Assembly: GCA_947561585.1 (NCBI GenBank)
Contig: CANNZV010001148.1
Coordinates: 62,024-126,023 of the forward strand
Direction of reading: 5' to 3'
Source of the DNA: Caprella mutica
Lineage: Eukaryota; Arthropoda; Malacostraca; Amphipoda; Caprellidae
DNA length: 64,000 nucleotides
The notes beneath the pieces were generated by a model. The model saw only the letters and a list, made by a program, of their open reading frames with translations, searched no databases and had not been told where the DNA came from. This document shows positions 37,070 through 50,034 of the stretch, piece by piece (the first letter of the stretch is position 1; every line of letters begins with the position of its first letter). The position numbers and the translations under genes are program-made.

Positions 37070-37413
37070 TAAATTTACATACATGTGATTAATAATTTCA
37101 TAGTAATACTCTAACTACATAGACGACGGTTATATATACTGACAAAGGAAAATAATTTACCCACATGAAGGTTTAATTTTGATTTGTATTGTAGGTAAGG
37201 TGAACTGACATAGATGATGCGTATTGCTAACCTCAGAAATATAAGATTTTACCTACATTTTGTGAATTTATACTGACTAGAGAATTAAACCACATGCTGT
37301 AGTTCATCTACACCTAGCACATAACAAGAATTAACTATTTTAGCGTATAATCAACCCACAATGAGTTAAACTACAGTGTGTTGTTTGATGACCAAAAATT
37401 ATTTCTCTCAGTG
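37070..37413. repeat. right subterminal motif cluster of copy A
   Basis: The same two word types recur toward the right end: ACCCACATGAAGG, TTGTAGGTAAGGTG, TTTTACCTACATTTTG, CCACATGCTGTAG and AAACTACAGTGTG. They lie in both orientations and at lower density than at the left end. Confidence 0.6.
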
Positions 37414-37415
37414 TA

Positions 37416-39678
37416 TAGTTATATCACTGCAATGTTCTAAAAATACTGTAACATCTGCATCAGTTGATGGTGAGCTTTGAGACATGCCTGAGTATCACTT
37501 CAATGCTTCATTCACATTCTAAGGTATCTTATCATGTATCTTCAGACAACAAGTAACACATCTTGTCATTCAGCTCTTAGGCAATAGATACATCACATGG
37601 CTGTGATGGCTTAATATATGTTAGTTTTACATTATGCTGTTTGTTTGACAGTTGCTCTATTTGATAAGAAATAATGTGATGCTAAGAAAGTACTTATTCA
37701 ATCTGAGAAAGATGATTATAACAATGGTGATAATTTTTGTTAGTTCTACTGAAAATACTCCAAATCTTTTATTTTATATATTAAAGGGGTCATCACACAA
37801 TTTTCAGAATAGGTGATAATAAACGAAATCTCACTTTTATATTTATTCACCATTAATTAATTGGTTGGTCGAAGTAAATTTGATCAGTTGTATAATGCCT
37901 CAGTCGTTAAAGTGATTTATATTGAAAAATATAAGCGGCAATTTGGCATCGTTTCAATATTTACCATACCATAAAAATTTAAAATAAAATAAACTAATTC
38001 ATCCTACCTTATCATGCAATGAATATTTCATGCATTATAGTTAAAAACATATATAAATGATATATTATATATTTGCAATATGATCATAAAATTCAAAACT
38101 AAAATCACTTAGAATATTTGTATCAAACAGATAATATAATACTAACCTACTGCAGCTGATACAGATAATGTTGATATCGACGCTCTCATCGTGGATTCTT
38201 TAAATGAGATTTAATAATTGCTATTTCATCCGATTGATAATCGTTATTAACTGAAATGAAGGAGCAGTGATAGATTCAGAATAATGTAAGAAATATAAAA
38301 AATTAATTGTTATGTATTTCTTGTGACAATAAGTAACCTGAATTTCAGCTTCAAATCATTGTAGTCATCTGTAGTAATTTTGAAATACGAATTTTTGAAC
38401 TATACATTTACATGCTCTCCTTCTTCTTCTTTATGGTCTAGCTTATTTTATTGGATATTGGCTGCAAGTTTTAAGAGTTCTTTTGAACTTAATTAAGTGT
38501 TTCATCAAATATTGAAGGTGGTGAGAGTCACCGGAGATTCGAAATGATCAGTGCAGTAAAAAAATACTCATTTTGAACATTCTGTGTTTGGATAATGTTA
38601 TTTGAAATGGAAATTAGGTATTTTAGTGAATATTTAAATTGAATTACACTAAAATTAACGCTACACTGAAATTAGGTTTATATTCCAATTGGTATTTGTA
38701 TCAGAACCTTGAGTGTAAATAAAAACCGAGTGATAAATACACTATATGATTTTTATATATAATTTAATATTTTATTATTGATGACAGTATCACAACATTG
38801 AATAATAAAAAACATTAAATAGTGAGTGTGACTTATAACAGTAACAAATCACTATAACTTTAATGAAACTTGGTTTGGGATTTGAAGCGAACTATATTTA
38901 TTAAACAAACACATGATCAAATAATATTTATTACAATCATTTCCATATTAAATTAGAAACCCACAGAATGTATTATCAATAATTAGAGTAACAATGTATT
39001 TTTATAATAGCCTGGGTGTTAAATTGAAATTTAAGTTATTTACGAATTCATAGAATTTTCTCAATATTATTGCCTATTTTCTCAATATTATTGAAGAAGC
39101 AGAATCGATAAATCATTGACTAAACTGTCAATATTTAGAATCTCTCTGATCCTTTCTGAATTGTGCCAAGACAGTCACACTTTACTTTGGCGTAAAATTT
39201 CATCTTTAGTTGCCTTTGCATTGGTTAAATTTACTGTGCATAACAATTCAATCTAGAAAATAATTAATTTATTTTAAATTTAGCTCTTCATCAATTTTAT
39301 TAGGAACAGTAATCACATTTAAATACAAACTATCATTTAATTGCCATGTTAAATTTTATTTTACCAAAAAATAATTTGCTGTTTTGTTGCTTAAGCTTTT
39401 TCATAGATGCTGTTTGCTATTTCCATTATTGAAATATTCAAAATAAATGGAGAATCATTTTTGTGAGCATCAGAATTTATCTTTGCTGTAAAAAAATATG
39501 GTATGTATTCCTTTATATTTATAGCAGTCATCTCAATACATCTTATGATCTCTCCCATGTATGACACGTAAGACCTACCTAATATGACTTGACAGATGTT
39601 ATTAGATGTGCCAAATGAGTCTTTGCAGTCCATAAAAAACGGAGAGATTATATTCCAAATTACACTCATTCCCAACTA
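37416..39678. other. A+T-rich DNA, no gene recognised
   Basis: The only sizeable frame is on the minus strand at 39391-39675 (94 codons, starting MGMSVIWNIISPFF). It has no motif I recognise, though its composition is less repetitive than most frames here. Its start lies a few bases from the terminal repeat at 39681. Nothing else was identified. Confidence 0.35.
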
Positions 39679-39712
39679 TACTGGGTGACCCACAAAAAAG
39701 GTGACCCAATTA
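39679..39712 (+). mobile_element. isolated mariner-type terminal repeat
   Basis: TA followed by CTGGGTGACCCACAAAAAAG and GTGACCCAATT has the form of a Tc1/mariner terminus. No matching inverted end was found in the window. The following 400 bp (to about 40110) contains a weak trace of transposase-like sequence (GRSDLKRKERSEDK), so this is probably a truncated element extending rightwards. Confidence 0.4.
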
Positions 39713-42501
39713 TAGATTCGTACATTCCTCAACTATTGTAGGTACAGTTTTAATTCAAGTATCATTATGTTAATTAAACCTTTTCCCATCCCCCGTCAAA
39801 TTATCATGAAGTGTTGTTCATTTTGGTGAATTTGAAAAATAATTTATTAACTGGTGGTGAAAATTTTCTTGCGCAAATGATCAGAAAATGGACAATGAAG
39901 TTAGTTCAATAACTAAAAATAAAAAAAAAGAGTTATTTCCAGGTTTTAAGAGAATACTTGTAACAATTCATTTTATAAAATATTTACGACGAGATATGTG
40001 ATTAAATACAAAAGGAAGGCACAAGGTTATATTTAAACAAGGGTCGTTCAGACCTCAAGAGGAAAGAAAGATCTGAAGACAAAATCAATATCGGTCAGAA
40101 ACTCCTTTTAAAAATATAAATGTTTCTGTTGGGAGAAATGGAAAAAAATTTAGAGATATATGATCCATTTCTCCAAACAGCAACATTCATAAACATTATT
40201 AGTTATTAGTTTAATATACACTAAAATATTTTAGTTTACACTCTTCAGTTAAATAAAACATATTTCTATTTACTAAAAACAAGACCACTTCAACTTTTCT
40301 GAGTACATCAGAAGCTCATCTAGAGAAATGACACTAAATTTCATGGGGAAATTGAAATGAAATTATAGTGAAATAGTTTGTATTACCGATATGGTATATA
40401 TAATATATAATTATATGATACAAATAATCGAATGTGGCTAATGGAGTGCTCATATATTTGTAATTTATTAAATCTGAAAAAATAATTGTATTATTTAATA
40501 AACATTGAAATTAAGGCAGATTATTAAATTTCTCCAAGCATCATTTCCATCTATATATACATTACAGCTACCTTTGAAAAGGTAGAAATTCGTGAATATT
40601 ATGGATAACTCATTTATTTTTAATTAATTTCATGGTATTACTTACGAAACTCTGTAATTTCACAAATAGAATAAATATTTTGGTCATAATTAGTTTTAAA
40701 ATATAGATATGCAAATCTAACAATTATTTCTCGCTAAAATTGTGTCCTTGAGTACATAATTACTGATTATGAAGAAAATTTGTGACTAAATTATTATGAA
40801 GAAGATTTGTGACTAAATTATTATGAAGAAGATTTGTGACTAAATGATTATGAAGAAGATTGTTTACTGACTGATCATGAAGAATACTGATTACTGTTGC
40901 GGAAATTTTCAATTATTTCTAAACTGGCAATTTACATCTTTTCATAATTTAAGCAAAATTGTAACAAAATTTTGCGATACAATATTGTGATATGCCTTTT
41001 ACGATTTTGTAAATATTTACGTTTTCGAAATTCTTTACGTACTTGAAAAACTTTTAAACTTATTTGTTTAAATGTCTGTATATGGAGGAAATAGGTCAGG
41101 AAAAAATTAATTATATTTTTCAATTAAAATAAAATCTAATAATAAGTAAATGAAAGAACTGTTATACTAACTTGAATACTATAAAACAAAAATAATTTGC
41201 GATAGATAATTTATTTGTTCAATGCTAAAAAAATATTTTTTATTAATGAAGAGTCAAAGTGAGGGCCCATTGAAGTAATAAGAAAGTAGATTGAAAAATT
41301 TAAAATATGAATTAAGTGCTGAAACAATATCGGGTCGCGAGGAGTCTATTTAGTATATAAAATAATTAACTGTGATGCATCTAAGTAGGATATGTATGTT
41401 CGTTGTTCAATCTTGTAATTGCGATATTGTTGTTGTCATATTTTGCATCATAGAATGAATAAATAACGGATTTCCATTCGAAAACCTAATGAAATAGAGG
41501 ACATAATTACAAGAAATTGACGCAGTAGCACATTAGTACACCGATAGAACGTGTGATCACATGTGAGAAAGGAGTAACTACGTTGCAATTATGCTCACCC
41601 TGTGACAGAAATGGCACGCAACCTTTGCATGAAAAGATATTCACGCTAGAGCCAGACACAGTAATTTTTCATGTACATACAAGAAATATTTCTACCAGGT
41701 CTGATAAGTGTTTGCTTACATTAAGAGTTTTATTCTTCCGTCTAATAGAGTCGTCTGCGGGAGTTTTTAATAGGGAGAAGTTATCTGAAAATAATTTCGT
41801 GGAAGCAGCATTTCGTCTCTTTGATTTTGACTTGTAGTTTAAAATTTATGTAAAAACTTTTCATTAAAACTGGTATAGGTGAATGTGTACATGAATTATT
41901 CAGTATTCACTCTGCAAATTTTCAAGCCATCAATTTGTATGAGACTTTTAATTGTAAGTAGTAGTATATTCATGCCATTATATTGCCGTTATGAAAAGAT
42001 CTGACGTTTTTTTGATGAACATTAGATTTTAAAAAATGACTCTTTAACTAAATTTATATAATAAAGTTATAAAGGGGTGATCAATATGTATGTATATATT
42101 AACGTCTGGAAAGACCCAATACAGTAGAGTAAAAATATTAAGAAAAATTCAAATACCATAATCTACGGAAAATAATTTTTGAAGAAGATACAAGGATTAT
42201 AATTGTTTACACAATTATTGAAGATTTTTTTCCTCAATTTGTATCTGCATCTCAATAAATCTAATCTTTCCATTTTCTATTCCTCGAAATCTATTTTAGC
42301 ATTTTAGCACCTGCTGGTCTTTAACTAATTTATTATGGTTCTGTGCCTCGAAAGGTTAGCAAGCTTTGAAAACTATTGTAGCTGTAGCAATAATCCGGTG
42401 AAGATTACAATAATTGACTTATATTATTCGTCTCTATTATTACTCATATTCTTTCGTATGTAACGATATATATTTCTATCAATTAAATATTACTTTTATT
42501 A
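39713..42501. other. A+T-rich DNA with a short tandem repeat
   Basis: Contains the tandem array at 40764-40885. The 94-codon plus-strand frame at 41553-41837 (MITCEKGVTTLQLCSPCDRN...) has three cysteines near its start and a less biased composition than neighbouring frames, but no recognisable domain. No other gene seen. Confidence 0.35.
40764..40885 (+). repeat. 24-bp tandem repeat, about four to five copies
   Basis: The unit GATTATGAAGAAGATTTGTG plus ACTAAAT is repeated head to tail, the first three copies nearly identical and the last two diverging (TTGTTTACTGACTGATC). This is an ordinary short minisatellite, not translated in any long frame. Confidence 0.85.
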
Positions 42502-42505
42502 TTAT

Positions 42506-44620
42506 CCCTTCAGCGGACAAGCATCCTGTACGGGATACATATTATTTTTAATTGTTTTAAGAATATAGGCGAGAGATATGCGGTATAGTTGAGGTTTCAG
42601 TCAATAATTTTTTTTTTAATTTTTTCAATCAGATTTCTTGTAGATAGTGTGCGGTAAAAAATATTCGAGATAGTTTTAGACATTAATTCGTGCTCTACTC
42701 ATTCCATAGAATTAAGTGACCATTTTTCTAAACAAATGTGACTTGTGTGACTTACTCAAGTGTTGTAAATATATCGTATTCTACCAACGTATAGGAACGT
42801 TCCGGTACTTGCAAATGTTATACCTGAAATTCAAGTGATAATTCGCCAAACAGGAAAAAATGTAATTGCAATTGGTGTATCCCGAATGGGCTTCATGCCT
42901 GTTCCATCAGTATCTATAGAAATCCCATACGTAATAAATTGCCCGTTACACCTATGAATACATAGTGCCCATGTGTGATACGATACAGTGAATACAATTC
43001 ACATGGAAATATTGTAGATATTTGATATATAATCTTCAATATGATAGACATTTTAATTATAATTTAATCACAAAAAACTATTTGAACACTTATATCCTTC
43101 ATTATCATTTTAAAATTTGCCGCATTTTCATTTCTTTCTCAAAAATTGGGTGGAATTATTTAGAGGATTGCTAATATTTTCCATCCTCTCCTACCTAATT
43201 GTATTCCATAGTAAATAAATAGTAAATTAAGCTAACACTACTTAGACGTGACTGCGATTAAGACGACTGACGTCACACAAGTTGTATCCAAATAAGAACT
43301 GTGCTATTTATATTCAGTTAAATGTGCATTTTCATGAAAATTGACCTAAATGAAATTGTGATTATATCACGTATTACACTAAATTCGCATTTAACATTCG
43401 ATTTGATAGCCTTCAAAAATCCCAGTTGAGTAAAGGTGACTGAATGATCTAGATATATTTGCATTTGTCTGATTAATTAAGAATTTTTATTGTGAATGTC
43501 CTTTGTCAAATTGTTGTGCTCAAAATAACCTTTCATTATAGGTAATCAGGTTTATATGTTTGATAGTGGACATTCAAGTGCTTCATTATAAATGCAAGGT
43601 GCCAACTTGCATTTAACAAGTTTGCCAATAAGCCAACTTAGAGGTGCTAGCCTGGTATTAAATATATAAAGGCTGTCTAGGTACTGGAAGCTAACCAAAC
43701 AAATTGTTTATTGACATATTCTATCTATTTACTTGTTGTACCTATATAATTCCCATTTTGACACTACTTCGTCTGATTTTGTGTGACGTCATATGTTTAC
43801 ATCGTTTCAGAAAACTGGAACAAGTTCACCGTCAATGAATTCGAAACTTAGTTTACTTTTATATTTATTTAATATGATTGTATTCCATTCACCTAAGCTC
43901 TTCTGACGTCAATCAGATATTTTCATTAAAAAAAACACTATTTTGAGCTACTTTATTGGAATTCACTTTAATAGAAAAACCTCAGTATATCTAACATTTA
44001 TGAATACTATTCTCTCATCACTAGATGCCCACAGTTGGCAGATACTCTATGCAAGAAGATTCATATTGATAAAGTCTTTCATTCATTTCAATAAAAAAAA
44101 ATAGCATGGCCTTATAAGTTTATTGGATGGATTCTTCCTGATTCGACCTCTTTCAAAATCCATAACCAAGCAAGTTCAAAATATTTGACAAACTCCTGCT
44201 CATTCGGAAGATGAAGAAATAATTATGATGGAAATAGAGCTGACTCCTTTATTATACGACAGAAAATTGTACAATTTTTCGTACATGCAATGAAAATTTT
44301 ACAGGTGTGTTCTTTATTATTCCCCATCACAACTATTTTTTACATTAATTATTAAACATGGAACGAACCTAAATAAAATATGATGTTGAAGAGAATTTTC
44401 CTCAGTATACACTATACATATCATGTAGCCCCTATGGGATACATTCTCTCACCAGGGGAACGGCAAATAGCGCACACGGGATACAATTTGAAACTGAATT
44501 TATGGATAAACAATGAATTTTAAGCAAAAACACCATGAATAGAAAATATTAAGGTAAATATTACTCTGTAACAATTTTACGCATGTTTTATAGGTTTAAG
44601 ACAAAGTGCTCGGTAAAGGG
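42506..44620. mobile_element. possible piggyBac-like element with TTAT flanks
   Basis: The left end CCCTTCAGCGGACAAGC and, complemented from the right, CCCTTTACCGAGCACTTTG share CCCTT and a C/G-rich start. TTAT lies immediately outside both ends (42502-42505 and 44621-44624), as a 4-bp target duplication would. Near both ends there is a GGGATAC word (42534 and 44456/44478). CCC termini with a TTAN 4-bp site recall piggyBac, whose usual site is TTAA. I see no transposase frame. An inverted pair of TGACGTCACACAA-like words lies inside (43268 and 43783). The whole could be a coincidence of short words. Confidence 0.35.
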
Positions 44621-44624
44621 TTAT

Positions 44625-45889
44625 GAACAATATAATATTTTTCTTTTCATTCAAAGCCGTTCTATATATTCTTCATAAGAAAACTCTTAAATTTAATTGA
44701 CTGCAATTTACGATAATGTTCCATCATCATTTATTCTGAGCGAGTGGATCCTTTTCCTTCACTTTGTTCCTTCAGCTATATAATAACAGGAATATAATTA
44801 TTAAGGTAAACCGGAAAGCTTCTCTCATTTCAAAGGATCTGTACATTGAGTCTCTCAGAATATTTGCTTTGTAAGTTTGGTCTCCATTCTTACGAGGAAA
44901 TTCTCCAATGCACCAATTTTCTGCTCTCAAAATAATTATATACAATACAAATAGTAAAATTTGGACTGATTCAGTTAATGAATCAAAATAAGTTAGAAAA
45001 TTTGATTGTTCAGAAAAATCATTCAATAATTACTTTATACTTTACCAATGCACTACCTTTTTTTGAATTAAAACATACATTAAAAACTTGTCTATATTCC
45101 TTCAATACTGTCCAATTTAATAACTGCCTGTACTAAATATTCTGATATTTTTAAACAATAAATTCCGTATGCTTCACGTCAAATCCTTAAAGTAATCGAT
45201 AATTGAATTAATGATCTTCTGCACTCCAAATTATTTGAAATTTTGTGAGAAGATTGGTGGTCACATGAATCATGAGCTATATTTAGGGAGCGATCAAGTC
45301 AATGGTCAAGGTTATTCTTAACTCAAAAAATAATTCATAGCGGTGGCGATGCTTACATTTATTTATATAGTATTATATAACTCAATCACTGGATGAAATA
45401 ATTCTCTTTACGATTTAAGATCCTTACATACATTCCACACTATATGGTTCCTTACTACATGCAATAAAGTCATTCAGCTTAGGCACTATGTTTATAAATA
45501 GTACTGTATTGTAATAATACATTTGTGTTTCTATTAAATATATTGCAGTGAATGTGAATTGATGGAATTTGTATCTAGTTTTAATGCAGAATATCAATAA
45601 CAAGTAGATACATATAGTAAATATATATAATCTCACTAGATATAAATAATAAACAACATTATGTTCATATTAATTCCCACGTATTTTAGTTTATGATCCA
45701 CCTCAGTTTTCTTACCATAAAATGGCATAAATCCCAGGCAGTTTCAGTAACTGTGAATCAACTGACACTTGCTTTTCACTGCGCTGGGACAGCTCAATGA
45801 AGATTGATTGCTTACGACACTAACGAATTCAGTTACGGAATGTACGGTTTGTTAGAGATTATAGTGTTTGAATAGTCACTGGTTAGTGA
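44625..45889. other. A+T-rich DNA, no gene recognised
   Basis: Frames at 44772-45026 and 45424-45636 (both minus) are hydrophobic and unrecognised. Nothing else seen. Confidence 0.4.
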
Positions 45890-46227
45890 TGCAATGGGGA
45901 CAACATAGAGAGTATTGATAACAACATAGAGAGTAATATGGGCAACATAGTGAGCAATGGGGACAACATAGTGAGCAATGAGGACAACATAGAGAGAAAT
46001 GTGTACAGCATTGAGAGTAATAGGGACAACATAGATATGGGGACAGCATAGAGAGCAAAGGGGACAGCATATAGAGAGATGAGGACAGCATAGAGTGCAA
46101 TGGGAACAGCAAAGAGAGCAATGAGAACACCATAGAGAGCAATGGGGACAGCATAGAGAGCAATGGGGACAGCATAGAGTGCAATGGGAACAGCATAGAG
46201 AGCAATGGGGACAACATAGAGAGCAAG
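45890..46227 (-). repeat. 21-bp minisatellite, about 16 copies
   Basis: The unit on the plus strand is close to GGGGACAGCATAGAGAGCAAT. Because 21 is a multiple of three, minus-strand frames stay open through the array: one reads repeats of PIALYAV, another repeats of LSMLSPL, another CCPHCSL. That several overlapping frames are open at once is a consequence of the repeat and not evidence of a protein. Units vary by 1-3 bases and one is shortened near 46030. Confidence 0.9.
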
Positions 46228-47730
46228 GGTATATTTCAACTATATTTTTTCGCCGTATACAACTATAATATTTTCATAATTTGTTTTCTTTGATATTTTA
46301 GTATTAGAGCAGCAACAGGAAATGGGTTCCAGAAAATATCCCGTACGTTATCAGACGGTTGAATGCTTCTCAGTTTGGTAATGGAACAACGAGGGTAAAC
46401 ATCATTTTACTTTGGGTAATATTGATTCTTTTCTGTTTTGATAAATAAATGTATTTAATTTCATTTTCATCTTGTACTTGAACATAATAACATTCACTAT
46501 TCACTACAGTATATTCATATTATAACTTTTATGAAAAGAAATTGATTTATAAACTGTAGCTATTGACATTTCAATACATATACATTGTAGATATTTTTTA
46601 TTGATGGAACAAAATTTCCATATAAATACGTATATTTGATATTTTAATTTTTCAATTTCATTTTTAATTATATTGCACGGATCAAATGATATGAATTCAA
46701 AATTAGATTGTAAAACTTCTTATACAGATTAATATCAAATTATAAAATGTTATTGGAGGATTTTTTATCATACAACATTTTTCCCCCGAATAAATGACTT
46801 GTTTCCGATTTACATTTCCAAAATGCATTTTTGCGCGTTTGAAAATGCTGACTAGATTGCAGTGTGAATTCAAAAAATTCAATGAAGAATACATATTCAG
46901 AATTAGATTGTAAAGTGAATTATAGGACAAATATATTGCATGGACGTTTTGGAATTTATACAATTCATTACTGTACTTATTAATGTTGAAAAAGGCTGAC
47001 AAGACCTGAGATGATATGATATAATACATGCAATCTGACTTCTAGATAAAATAAACTGATGAACAACCAATCCTGTGTCATATTATAAACTTTCCGACTG
47101 GAAGATAATATTAAATGATATATGTAAATCAAAAAGTTGAAAATATAATTAATTGATTAGTTAAATCTATGTATTTGGAGGCAATAAAAAGTTAAACCCT
47201 TAGCTATGGATAATGTGTAGAACAAAAATAAGACTTATTGAGCTAGATTACACGTCTTGGTAATGTAAAGTAGCGTAACTGAGTGAAAATCTATAAATGA
47301 CAGTAAATTTGAACATATATGCCTTCCTACGTGAAATGTAATCTACATTGTAAATGTAAACATTGTAAATAATGAAAAAAACATTTTGTAGATTATATAA
47401 TATACATTATACATCATAATATGATATTTACGTGCGAAATAGTGACGCTCACATTGAATACTCTGCAATAAGCACCTCGCACGGTGCTTTGGAGAGTCCT
47501 CTAACTTGAGGTTCTAATAATTAGAAGGACTCACTTTAAAATTCGGCCGGTATTTTTGTGAGGACATTCATCTGATTTCCATTGGTCAAATGCAGGATAG
47601 AACTTTGAAAATTAAAAGCGAATAATTACTATTATTAGAAGACATATATGACTCCTCTTTGTCTAGATTAACACTAAATAAATTGATACAGATTTTATAC
47701 TACCTCAACATTGTTATAGACATGTTTCAC
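46228..47730. other. A+T-rich DNA, no gene recognised
   Basis: A 108-codon minus-strand frame (46703-47029) lacks recognisable motifs. A 20-bp word (ATTCARAATTAGATTGTAAA) occurs at about 46694 and 46897. At 47487-47532 the words GGAGAGTCCT and AAGGACTC form a hairpin. No gene identified. Confidence 0.4.
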
Positions 47731-49918
47731 TACACTGAGAGAAATAATTTTTGGTCATCAAACAACACACTGTAGTTTAACTCATTGTGGGTTGATTATA
47801 CGCTAAAATAGTTAATTCTTGTTATGTGCTAGGTGTAGATGAACTACAGCATGTGGTTTAATTCTCTAGTCAGTATAAACTCACAAAATGTAGGTAAAAT
47901 TTTATATTTCTGTGGTTAGCAATACGCATCATCTATGTCAGTTCACCTTACCTACAATACAAATCAAAATTAAACTTGCATGTGGGTAAATTATTTTCCT
48001 TTGTCAGTATATATAACCGTCGTCTATGTAGTTAGAGTATTACTATGAAATTATTAATCACATGTATGTAAACTTAATGTAAATCAGGCGGGAAACTGGA
48101 GTGGCGCGTCAGTTTCAGTGAAATATCAAAGAAAGTAGGTGTGTAATTTGGTAGTAACCTTAATTTAATTTCAGCTATGTCCAGTGCTTAAATTTATAGT
48201 AATAGCTATATATATCAGAACATAAAATAGGCTAGAATAGTTTTCTGTGATCAATTCATTTTGGAAAATAGAAAATCAGCCTAATATTTATAATTGGAAA
48301 AGGTCCAAGGCAGAATCTCCAATACATTGCATCTAGCCTTTAGGCAGCTGACTATAATCTTTAGTTTGCTCTAGCCTCTACTTCTAGGGTGCTTGTATGT
48401 AATATAATCCTAATTACAATATAATATATTGGTGTAAACTTTTTGAAGTCTCTGTCAGACTGTCTACCACAGTGTCACTCTTAATTTCTGACTCTCTGCC
48501 CTGGCCAGATTGCAGAAACTGGTAAAGTGCTTTCCAAGAAATCCTCTATGTTTTCCTTCTCTTCTAAGAAAAATACATGTATATAAGAGAAGAAATCAAT
48601 AACTGTTTGCACAGATAATGTGAAAATACAGACTGATGCCAAAGTAAAATTATGTGGTCCATGAACTCTCCAATTTTTTCACCAGTTCTCCCAGATTGTA
48701 TTTGATGGTAAGCTTGGTTGTTTTTTCTTTATCACTATTTTGCCTTTAATATTGTGAGTGAAAATTGCTAAATCAATAATATTAGTCAGTTATCTAGTGC
48801 ATGGAAGACTAGCCAATTGAATTAATTTGTTTGCTGGCTTTTTCAAGATTTTTTTTTTTGAAAAGTAAGAGTACCTAGTTCTGTGCACCACTTACAGACT
48901 AATAATTATCTTCTAAATTTCATAATTATCTCTGATGACTTGATTGTTCTGTTGGCAGTCTGCAGAATATGGAATATTTTTTATCCTTTTCTGTGAAAAT
49001 TATCTTTAGGTTTCTTTTACTTTTATTTCAATGAGAAGTTGAGAACAATAATCAAAATAGATTTTTTTGAGATCAGTTTCTATGGACTTTGATATATGAT
49101 GATCAGTTAATGAGATTTTTAAAATCCAGTGCATTTAATATATTCAATTGTAACCTGTATGCCAAATAGATTTTTGAATAGTGTATTCTTTACTATCAAA
49201 TATTTTAATTTAAACACCAGACTACTGAAACTGGTAAATTGTTCTAAAATTCTCTATTTTGCATTCTGTTTTCAACAAAATAAATTGAAATTGAAGAAAA
49301 TAAGTATTTTTTGCACAGATAATATTTAAAAAATTAATATTCAGCAGATTTGATTTGAGATAGTTACTTTCTGGCTCTTGGTAACAATTTAATTAATTGG
49401 GACTGAAATGCTCTCTGAAATCAACCTAAATTTCAGAATCTCCCACTGCTTCTATAGAATTTTAACTTTTAATAGATACCATGACTTTCACATGGCTCTT
49501 TTTCAGAGTAATATGATATGAATTTTTGGTAACAGTAGCTACAAAGTGATTGAAATTCAGTAGCTAGTACTACTTCTTTACATTTAATTCTATGTTGTCA
49601 TCAATAGCTGCATGATAGCTAATTGATTATTTTTCTCATTCAATTATATTCATTCTCTGCTTTCAAATCTACTATATTTAATTTCTAATTTAGAGAAGTC
49701 CATTGGATAAAGGAAATATGTTCTTGCTGTTACCTAATATAAGACTGTTTATATCTCTTGCGGATGATTATTTTAACAATTAAGTCAATTATCATTATAT
49801 TCATTGTGAATTTTAGTTTTTTTGCTAATCATTGCTACATAGCTAGTCAGTAATTAGCCTTAATCTCTCAATTGTACTAACTATTCTCAACAATTTCCTA
49901 ATTCCATATTTTTTGCAG

Positions 49919-50034
49919 ACACCAGAGACATTCTAATGAAGACTTTTGGGGTGGCTTGTCTACTTTTGCTAACATCATCACAACAACAAGAGATTGAGGC
50001 CCACTACTGCTGATGTTGGTGTTAACTTTTAGAG
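49919..50034 (+). pseudogene. exon-like block in copy B with a signal-peptide-like frame
   Basis: A pyrimidine-rich tract ends in TTTTTTGCAG at 49918; the 116-nt block ends AGAG before GTAAGT at 50035. Inside, an ATG at 49936 opens a 25-codon frame beginning MKTFGVACLLLLTSS and ending at TGA 50011-50013. The start has the basic residue and hydrophobic core of a secretion signal, but the frame is short. A second acceptor-like site (TTTTCTTTTCAG, ending 50129) would define a 95-nt intron, a plausible size. Downstream, after TCTCATTCCAG near 50200, a frame reads SSKSSEVDQYYVSSDDIMKA. The block could be a piece of a captured host gene or of the element's own gene. Confidence 0.4.

Larger units (their letters stand above)
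33670..37413 (-). mobile_element. 3.7-kb CACTG-ended DNA transposon, copy A
   Basis: The ends read CACTGAAAGAAAAGTG on the left and, complemented from the right, CACTGAGAGAAATAATT, a short imperfect inverted repeat. TA flanks both sides (33668-33669 and 37414-37415). The whole length matches copy B at 47733-51415 in the opposite orientation, and similarity stops exactly at these ends, which defines the element. About 450 bp at the left end and 350 bp at the right carry interspersed short motifs. CACTG ends with many subterminal motifs recall the CACTA/CMC superfamily, but a TA duplication is not typical of CACTA, so the family is open. No transposase is recognised. Strand is given relative to the exon-like block. 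Confidence 0.85.

Noticed and set aside
40764..40885. CRISPR-like array
   Set aside because: Units are directly tandem without unique spacers and the DNA is eukaryotic; it is a minisatellite.
45876..46239. Repetitive membrane-like proteins of 116 and 118 residues on the minus strand
   Set aside because: They are overlapping frames of one 21-bp minisatellite; two frames being open at once reflects the repeat.
46703..47029. 108-codon minus-strand gene
   Set aside because: No motif, codon composition follows the A+T-rich background, and no splice or promoter context.
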